Origin: Timema cristinae
Lineage: Eukaryota > Arthropoda > Insecta > Phasmatodea > Timematidae
Direction: 5' to 3'
NCBI GenBank assembly: GCA_039000515.1
Contig: JBCFYV010011172.1
Span: 75,199,250 to 75,263,249 of the forward strand
Length of the DNA: 64,000 nt
Shown: piece by piece, positions 56,160 through 64,000 of the stretch
How the letters are laid out: each line of letters starts with the position of its first letter
Position numbering within the stretch: position 1 is the first letter of the stretch
Translations under genes and position numbers: made by a program
Notes under the pieces: generated by a model
What the model was told of the DNA's origin: nothing
Database searches by the model: none
What the model saw: only the letters and a program-made list of their open reading frames with translations

Positions 56160-56870
56160 TGTACTAGGTTGCTGATAGTCTCAGTTACTGACGGTCCGAG
56201 AGCCACTTTCATATTATAGAATACTGAGTACGCCTCAAGTACGGTACTACACTAAATACAAGACGACACTTCTAAACTCACATTGAGACCGGCCCATTCC
56301 ATTCTGCTCTACTTGTCATCTTATGTTCAGTATTGAGTATTTGAGGCATACTCATTCTAACTATGACAGTCTCAGTTACTAGCAGCTTCAATCAATGACG
56401 GTTTCAGCTTCTAACAGCTTTGATCGTTGACAATCTCAGTTGCTGACAATCTTTGTCGATGAAGGTCTCGGTGGATAAAATTATCAGTTGAAAACTAGCT
56501 CTATTGCTGATAGTTTCAGTTGCAGACACTCTCATTTGATGGTGATCTCGGTTGCTGACTGTTTTGGTCACTGACACTTTCCAGTTGATAGTTTCGGTTG
56601 TTGACAGTTTTGATTGATGACAGTCTCGGCTACATACAAGGTTGCTGACAGTCTCAGTTGCTGATCGCCTTAATTGCTGACCTTCTCGGCTTATTACAGT
56701 CTCAGTCACTGGCAGTATTAATTTTAGACATATTCTATTATTGAAAGTCTCTGTTTACGAGAGCTTCAAAGGCTCATTCTCATTCATTGGCAGTTTCAAT
56801 CGTTGATGTTTACTGAGAGTATCGGTTATGTCAATCTCAATTGCTGAATGTTCGCCTGTAATACGAGACT
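56160..56870. repeat. Degenerate tandem repeat 3' of the gene
   Basis: The phrase GTTGCTGACAGTCTCAGTT and variants (ttgatgacagtctcggc, ttgctgacagttt) recur about every 20-35 bp. Unit length and sequence vary strongly, so this is an old array. A 101-codon minus-strand frame here is a by-product. Confidence 0.75.
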
Positions 56871-57253
56871 AAATAAACTTGATAGAACAAGTGAAACTAG
56901 AAAAATAATTCCTAGCCTAGTGTAACAGGAGGAAATGGAAGTATCCGGTACTACCTGACGTGAGGGTACGAGTATAATATTGTGGACATTTATATGATAG
57001 GGAATTTAATCAGATAATTTTAATCAAACATTCTTGTAAACTTAACCATAAATATTTTAATTAAAATTATATTTATTTTGATTATTATTGTAATATCACT
57101 AGCTTTTTAGATAATAGTAATATTATTACTTTTTGATTTCATATAATCGAATACATAATAAATTATATAAGATGGTGAAAAATGTAAATCTATCAAAATT
57201 TAAGCAAAGATTTATCAATTTCTGTCACTTTTTTTTTCCGTCAATCTGTAAAT

Positions 57254-58353
57254 GAGCGGTTCTCAAACTGGGGTACGCGGGCACCTTACAGGTGATACGC
57301 AAGCAGCTCTCAAGGGAAAGTTGACAAAATAACAAGTGGCTTAAGGAAAACCCTCATTCTTGGCATTTATCGTTATCTGGTTATTTCCATCCCTCTTTTC
57401 TCCGTATTTGCTCTCGGTTATTGAGCCATTTCTGAAAATTTTTCAACCACCTACTTGAGACCTTCTACATTAGCAGTTTGTGATGCCTCCCTCAAAACCA
57501 TATACCTGTGAGAGTGGTGTTTCATTAATGGTGTACCTAAAAATAAGCACAGTAATCGCCTAAATTTGGAGCCGGATATTCACTTGAGAGTTTCAACTGG
57601 ACAACCAGACATCAAAAAGTTGTGCCAAGCCATGCAGCCACACCCCTCTCACTGAAAAACTTTGGGATTCATAATATATCCTCTCCAGAATTACAATTAA
57701 AAATCTTGATTTAAAAATATTGTGTTTGGGTTTACTTTTTTTCTCTATTTTTGAACGAATATGTGAAGAAAATGTGTAAGACTTATCTACAGATATTTTA
57801 CAGTCAAACTATGTTTATTTAACTGATCATAATTATTCTCAATTAGAAGTAATGTTAAGTATATATTATTATTATTAGCACCGCGTCTTACTACCCGTTC
57901 GGATTATACGTACTTACGCTAATGCGCAATGGTAGGGTGAATGTGAGATGAAATGGAGGACCTACAGTTTAACGTGGAATCCGAACCACGGTGGAGGCCT
58001 AGCATTGTGACTGGCATTGTGACTAATACACGTCTTGTCAGAGATGAAGGATGGGTTTGCCAATCAGATACATCTTTGCCGCGACCGAGGATTGAACCCC
58101 GGACGCCAGCATAGAAGTCTGACACCTTACCCCTAGACCGCCAGGTCACTGTTAAGTCTATAGCAGTAGGATTCTCTATAAATAGCTTTGTCACACTTGA
58201 AACGATTTGATAACGGATATTTTCCCCAATAGTTCAAATAGATCAATAATTTACCATGTGGTCATATTTTCTAATGCCTGTCGTTTGGAAATTTTTTATC
58301 TTTGAGTTATATTAAACTTTGAGTACAATATAAAAGAAGTTTGAGAACCGCTG
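57254..58353 (+). mobile_element. Internally deleted hAT (Charlie-like) element
   Basis: The ends GAGCGGTTCTCAAACTG and, on the minus strand, CAGCGGTTCTCAAACTT are typical hAT inverted repeats. They are flanked by 8-bp duplications CTGTAAAT (57246-57253) and TTGTAAAT (58354-58361). Inside, LNLEPDIHLRVSTGQPDI and KKLCQAMQPHPSH (57553-57652) match the transposase C-terminus and end at a TGA. The rest of the transposase is deleted. A family A SINE is nested inside. Confidence 0.85.
57861..58149 (-). mobile_element. SINE family A nested in the hAT element
   Basis: It is flanked by TGTTAAGT (57853-57860 and 58150-58157). Minus-strand box A TGGCGGTCTAGGGGTAAGG and box B GGTTCAATCC are intact, and the 3' end is an ATT run. 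It is younger than the hAT copy it interrupts. Confidence 0.9.
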
Positions 58354-58361
58354 TTGTAAAT

Positions 58362-59080
58362 GAATATTTATTTTTTAATCTTATAAAAGATTCCTCAAAA
58401 TAATTTTTTTTCGCCAATACTCTGAGTCAAATGATTAAGGTAAAATCTTTAACTTCTTTACAATAACATCTAAATTCCTTAAGTAGTCAATAATTTTATA
58501 GAAAAATAATAATCGCATTATTGTCCTCTGTTAAACTTTTAATAGTTATTTTCGCTTTACAGGTGAACAGCAGCAGCCATTTTGTCTCAAGGTTTAGCTT
58601 GTTCTAGGTTTGCTTGGCTAAATAGGTGATAGTATAATAAAATATAGATAGATAAAAACTATTTTGTATATGTTGGCTACAACACTTTGTGTGCAATTAA
58701 CAAGAATCACTTGAGTTCGATTTCTTTTTAATATGCATTTATTGACAGACGTGATATTTAGTTTGCAGTGAGAGAGAAAATAATAGATAAAAACGAAAAA
58801 AAGATATTTTGTAATAATAATATTTAAAAAAGCTTGTCTTACTGAGCGTGGTGCTATTTTTCAAAATGTATCACTGTTTATAGTGAGCTTATCTAGGATT
58901 TATTTTTAAAATGTTAAAATATACTGCATCCCTATATCGGAATTCCCTTTGAAACTCGTTTATTTATGTTTACATTTTATTTTGAATTTGAGGTTTTACG
59001 TGCACGTTTGACCACAACTTTATTTACCAACGGGACTTATAAATCGTTTTAAGGACAATATTCCGTGGTGTGAATCCTGC
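58362..59080. other. No gene recognised
   Basis: AT-rich flank. Confidence 0.45.
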
Positions 59081-59420
59081 AAGGAAGCTATAGCGAACGA
59101 GCGTCCACCGCTGCTATACTGCGATTTAAACTGCTTTAGGGTCCGTGTGATGGGTAGGATGGGGAACATAGTTGCCACATAGTGGGAGTTCGCACGTTAC
59201 TACTATGCAAGCATACTCAGTGACTATCAAGAATTCTGACAACGTGCATCGGTTGCTATGGCAACTACTCCTCACAGATCGGTCTAGCATGTTATGAGCC
59301 TCCACTCACCACCTCGGTTGCGTTGACCTCAATCCTAAGGCCGTTTAAAACGCACTATAGTGATTATAATGCCAACATTTGCAGATATAGGGTGTCATGT
59401 GGTCAGCACAACGAGCCCTC
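59081..59420. promoter_or_regulatory. Possible promoter with RFX X-box
   Basis: This stretch is richer in GC and CpG than its surroundings. At 59252-59265 it holds GTTGCTATGGCAAC, a near-perfect palindromic X-box bound by RFX factors, classically close to the start of ciliary genes. No coding exon was found beside it, so a promoter for a neighbouring gene or an enhancer are both possible. Confidence 0.35.
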
Positions 59421-59607
59421 CAGCCGTTAATCTCAGTTTTATACACTGGAGCTGCTACTTATTTATTCAAGTAGCTTCTCATTTGTCTTCACGAGGATGA
59501 GTCTGACCGCGTTTCAAAACCACGGCTTTACAGATAACTTAGAAGCAAGTATGGAACTGTTAGGTGCTCATTCAATTATCATACTTAAAAAAAACCCATT
59601 TATTTTC

Positions 59608-60170
59608 GTGCACCCCGTCCTACAAACCGTTCGGGCTATCCACATATCTACGTAAATATGGTAGGGATGAGGAAGGTAGGATTTATATCAGTGGCTCCAG
59701 AAATATTCCCCTAAGTTCCATAAAAAAAATCTCAAAAGCCCCCTACTTTATAAAAAAAATCATTATTTGGAATAGTGGTTCACAGCCCACTAATTAAGAT
59801 GATAACGCAATAAAATTAATTTCAAACTCCAACTAAGACCTTTTAAATTAATCCATCTACGAAATTGATGAATTTACCTAGTGATCCACGTTTCCCAATG
59901 TCGTGTTTAAAATAACCTAGCAGGACTCTTAATATCGCATCCTCCAGCACCCCTCTACCAACTCTTTGCCTCTTAGCGCCCTTCTAAGTAATCTCACCAA
60001 CCCTCAAGGGAAAGTAGAGACCACTTTGGGAACTACTGGTTTGGGTTAAATATACCCGCATTCATGTGGGGGGAAATGGAGAGACTGTTAAGAAAAATCT
60101 ACCCCCAGTACACCTGATTGGGATCCAAACCCCAATCTTCCTATAATCGGCAATTCTGTCTATTGTTCGT
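59608..60170 (-). mobile_element. SINE family B in two pieces
   Basis: The tail ('cgtcctacaaaccgttcggg') and proximal body lie at 59608-59680. The distal body and box-B region ('cattcatgtggggggaaatggagag', 'gatccaaaccccaatc') lie at 60045-60170. About 360 bp of unrelated DNA separate them. Confidence 0.45.
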
Positions 60171-61010
60171 ATTTAAATTGTGATGACTTCTGAGAACACA
60201 AATATGTAAAAAAAAACTTTTTTAGTGATTAAACCATAAAATTATAGCTCAGAACACATTATTACATTCTAGACGAGTAAAATTACTTTTACTTGATACT
60301 TTCCAAGCGCAACTGTAGCAAGCATGATTACAAACAATTTGATTTTACAACATTCTAGATTATGTTTGGTTTGGCATATTTATACATTCTGTAGACAAAA
60401 TATTTTGGAGTTCACTAAAAATGTATGCTTATAGACACTTAAACTATAAAATAAAGTCGGTGAATAATAATAAGGAATGAATACGATAGCAGCCAATTAA
60501 ATTGGTTATTTTATTTAAATTAATTGATGTGTGTGAGGCGGTGATCAGGGTGGTTAGCACCTAAAATATATTATTTATTGAACTAAGAATTAATTTTAAT
60601 TGCCCAGCTTTCGTAACTAAATAACTTCTAGGACTCTACCGGGACTCTAAGCAAAGTATTTGAGAGATATAGAGGCCACCGTAAAGCTCTTGACCACTTT
60701 TTAGAGTTCTTACAGTTAATCACACATACGGATATTAATTGGTTCCTTGACGTGAGTACAAACAAAGTGATGTATGGTTGCAGTATATTGTTGATCCTCT
60801 TGTTTGTAGCTGATATATTTGCACCACGGGGGACACCGGCTCACAAAGGACACAGTTTTAAGTTTTATTGAGCCTACGGTTCAAATTTCCTATATACGAC
60901 ACAGTTTGTCACCTCTCGGGCATCATGAAAGTTTTAGTGATTGTGTTGTATCATTATCATGGGTGCTTTCGCCAGGAATAGTGCTGATATTAGGTATCGT
61001 TATTCATTGG
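60171..61010. other. No gene recognised
   Basis: AT-rich flank of the 27-bp array. The plus-strand open frame from 60819 runs into the array and is not supported as a gene. Confidence 0.4.
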
Positions 61011-62757
61011 GATGGAGTCAGGACCCTTAGCACCTGTGATGGAGTAAGTACCCTTAGCACCTGTGATGGAGTAAGGACCCTTAGCACCTGTGATGGAGTA
61101 AGGACCCTTAGCACCTGGGATGGAGTCAGGACCCTTAGCACATGGGGTGGAGCCAGGACCCCTAGCACCTGTGATGGAGTAAGGACCCTTAGCACCTGGG
61201 ATGGAGTCAGGACCCTTAGCACATGGGGTGGAGTCAGACCCTTAGAACCTGTGATTGAGTCAGGACCCTTAGAACCTGTGATTGAGTCAGGACCCCTAGC
61301 ACCTGTGATGGAGTAAGGACCCTTAGCACCTGTGATGGAGTAAGGACCCTTAGCACCTGGGATGGAGTAAGGACCCTTAGCACCTGGGATGGAGTAAGGA
61401 CCCTTAGCACCTGGGATGGAGTCAGGACCCTTAGCACCTGTGATGGAGTAAGGACCCTTAGCACCTGGGATGGAGTAAGGACCCTTAGCACCTGGGATGG
61501 AGTCAGGACCCTTAGCACATGGGGTGGAGTCAGACCCTTAGAACCTGTGATTGAGTCAGGACCCCAAGCACCTGGGATGGAGTAAGGACCCTTAGCACCT
61601 GGGATGGAGTCAGGACCCTTAGCACATGGGATGTAGTCAGGACCCTTAGCACCTGCGATGGAGTAAGGACCCTTAGCACCTGTGATGGAGTAAGGACCCT
61701 TAGCACATGGGGTGGAGTCAGACCCTTAGAACCTGTGATTGAGTCAGGACCCTTAGCACCTGGGATGGAGTAAGGACCCTTAGCACCTGGGATGGAGTCA
61801 GGACCTTTAGCACCTGGGATGGAGTCAGGACCCTTAGCACCTGGGATGGAGTAAGGACCATTAGCACCTGGGATGGAGTCAGGACCCTTAGCACATGGGA
61901 TGTAGTCAGGACCCTTAGCACCTGGATGGAGTCAGGACCCTTAGCACCTGGGATGGAGTCAGGACCCTCAGCACCTGGGGTGGAGTCAGACCCTTAGAAC
62001 CTGTGATGGAGTCAGGACCCTTAACACATGGGATGTAGTCAGGACCCTTAGAACCTGGGATGGAGTCAGGACCCTTAGCACCTGTGATGGAGTAAGGACC
62101 CTTAGCACCTGTGATGGAGTAAGGACCCTTAGCACCTGGGATGGAGTAAGGACCCTTAGCACCTGTGATGTAGTCATGACCCTTAGCACCTGGGATGGAG
62201 TAAGGACCCTTAGAACCTGTGATGGAGTCAGGACCCTTAACACATGGGATGTAGTCAGGACCCTTAGAACCTGGGATGGAGTCAGGACCCTTAGCACCTG
62301 TGATGGAGTAAGGACCCTTAGCAACTGGGATGGAGTAAGGACCCTTAGCACCTGGGATGGAGTAAGGACCCTTAGCACCTGGGATGGAGTAAGGACCCTT
62401 AGCACCTGTGATGTAGTCAGGACCCTTAGCACCTGGGATGGAGTCAGGACCCTTAGCACATGGGGTGGAGTAAGGACCCTTAGCACCTGTGATGGAGTCA
62501 GACACTTATCACCTGTGATGTAGTCAGGACCCTTAGCACCTGGGTGGAGTTAGAACCCTAGCACCTGGAACGGAGTCAGGACCCTTAGCACCTGGGATGG
62601 AGTTAGGACCCTTAGCACCTGTGATGTAGTCAGGACCCTTAGCACCTGGGATGGAGTCAGGACCCTTAGCACCTGTGATGTAGTCAGGACCCTTAGCACC
62701 TGGGGTGGAGTTAGAACCCCTAGCACCTGGAACGGAGTTAGGACCCTTAGTACCTGG
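61011..62757. repeat. 27-bp minisatellite (~65 units)
   Basis: The unit is GGACCCTTAGCACCTGGGAT followed by 'ggagtca', 27 bp. Common variants are 'tgtgat', 'acatgg' and 'gtaa'. The length is divisible by three, so long open frames exist on both strands. On the minus strand they read VLRVLTPSQ and the collagen-like GAKGPDSIP, but with no start context, splice sites or non-repeat flank. These are by-products. Confidence 0.95.
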
Positions 62758-64000
62758 GTGTTGTCTGTAAGATCATTGTGAGTCGTGTCCACCCTCACAA
62801 CCTCAAAGCACCGCTCCAGTTTTTTACAACTTTAACTTTATATTCCCACTATACCAACTTGTCTAGAAAACTACTCTGAACTCACTTGGCTCTCATTCAT
62901 TTTCATACAAACATGGACACCGGTAATAATTCGCAGTTTTGTTTCAATCTACATAGAAGGTATTGTTTATATGTGATCTTGTAACTGTTCATCTCTTTTT
63001 TTAAATTCAATCTTATTTTATTGTGTTTCTTTTTTATGAACTTGGAATAATTCTCTCTTTATTTATGTTTAACATATTTTAGTTTGTTTGTTTTAAACCT
63101 TTTTGATTTTCATCCCCTTCACTTTTACGGTTATGGGCTTTTATTAACTTAAATTATTTATAAAAGGAATATGAAAAAAATAATGATATTCGACAAAGTG
63201 AAATATTTATTATAACTCATAAAATAAGCTCTTGCTCTATTTTCAAGTGAAATAAATCAGAGCAATGTTTGAAAAAATACTGATTAGTTTTGTAAAATGA
63301 TAAATATTTTTTCATATATTAAATACTATCTGGGGCTTCCCCATAAATTTATAATTGTTTATTTATTTTTAATAAATGGTATATTTTCAAATACGATGAA
63401 ACTTAAACTCACGTATATTGCCGCAAGTTCCAGGTTAAAAAACTTAACCATGTCCTAGGAATAATTTATCAAATTTTAAACAGGTTTATTTTTCTCGGTA
63501 TAGGGGGCTCAAAACTGGCATAGCGCTCCCAATATACATTAAAACCTCACTATATTGGGTTGCTGATCTGTAGGAGGAGGTCATGGAAGAATAGGAAAAT
63601 AGGGATATAGATTATTTAATAAATGCTACGACAAAATTGTACATACTTTCACATAGAGTCTATTTAGTTTGGAACAGAATTTTCTAAATTATGTAACCGG
63701 TAAATTTTCTGTAAAAGGCAATTATTCAGAGTTAATTATAATCCAAACCACTCCCCCTATATTCATTTAAACAAAATTGTGAATGAGGTTTTCTAAATAA
63801 AATATTCAAATATTACTCATCAGTGAACTACCTTTAGATAGATATTTCCCCGAAAACAAGTATACAGTGTTGTTGATGTTGTAGATCACTCATAAGAAAA
63901 CAATTTTAAATGAAATCCTTTTAAAAAAGGTTTAAAACTTAAAACTCAATCTTAATCAAATACTCTTAACTTTAGAGTCAAACTTAAATCATGATTTCTT
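62758..64000. other. No gene recognised
   Basis: AT-rich sequence to the right edge, with no recognised repeat or coding signal. Confidence 0.45.

Overview
This window is nuclear DNA of an invertebrate, most likely an arthropod. It is AT-rich, dominated by introns and repeats, and has canonical GT/AG splice signals. It is full of tRNA-derived SINEs, decayed DNA transposons (pogo/Tigger, hAT, a long-TIR element and a Polinton/Maverick) and minisatellites. There is no bacterial gene organisation. I cannot name the species from the sequence alone.

I can support only one host gene, on the plus strand. Its four visible coding exons are 19129-19489, 33649-33787 (or 33621-33787), 47177-47325 and 55579-55912, joined by introns of about 14.2, 13.4 and 8.3 kb. 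It encodes a C3HC4-type RING finger, then a Ser-rich linker, a basic middle segment and a Lys/Glu-rich C-terminal tail, followed by poly(A) signals. It is probably an E3 ubiquitin ligase of a family I do not recognise by name. Any exons upstream of the RING exon are not identified.

The most unusual feature is the relation of the introns to tandem repeats. A 46/52-bp minisatellite of 14 full units ends exactly at the 3' splice site of exon B. Every unit carries a branch-point-like CTAAC, a pyrimidine tract and an AG, so the array is a tandem series of 3' splice sites. The last, truncated unit's acceptor (33620) is the one that keeps the open frame running from the RING exon into the next exon. 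A 33-bp array of about 58 units runs up to the acceptor of exon C in the same way.

Layout: 1-3.7 kb SINE fragments and a GC-rich patch with a CTCF-like motif; 3.7-6.0 kb a Tigger/pogo element; 6-14.9 kb SINEs and AT-rich DNA; 14.9-17.0 kb a 115-bp satellite; 19.1-19.5 kb the RING exon; 21.0-21.7 kb a 40-bp degenerate array; 26.2-28.2 kb a hAT relic with target duplications; 28.9-30.6 kb motif-dense, possibly regulatory intron DNA; 32.1-33.65 kb two adjoining arrays and exon B; 34-42 kb an inverted pair of dispersed repeats flanking a decayed Polinton DNA polymerase B with nested insertions; 45.3-47.3 kb the 33-bp array and exon C; 48.6-51.1 kb a long-TIR DNA transposon; 54.9-55.2 kb a fold-back repeat; 55.6-56.0 kb the last exon; 57.2-58.4 kb an internally deleted hAT element; 59.2 kb an X-box motif; 61.0-62.8 kb a 27-bp array. 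The long open frames in the 33-bp and 27-bp arrays are by-products of unit lengths divisible by three.
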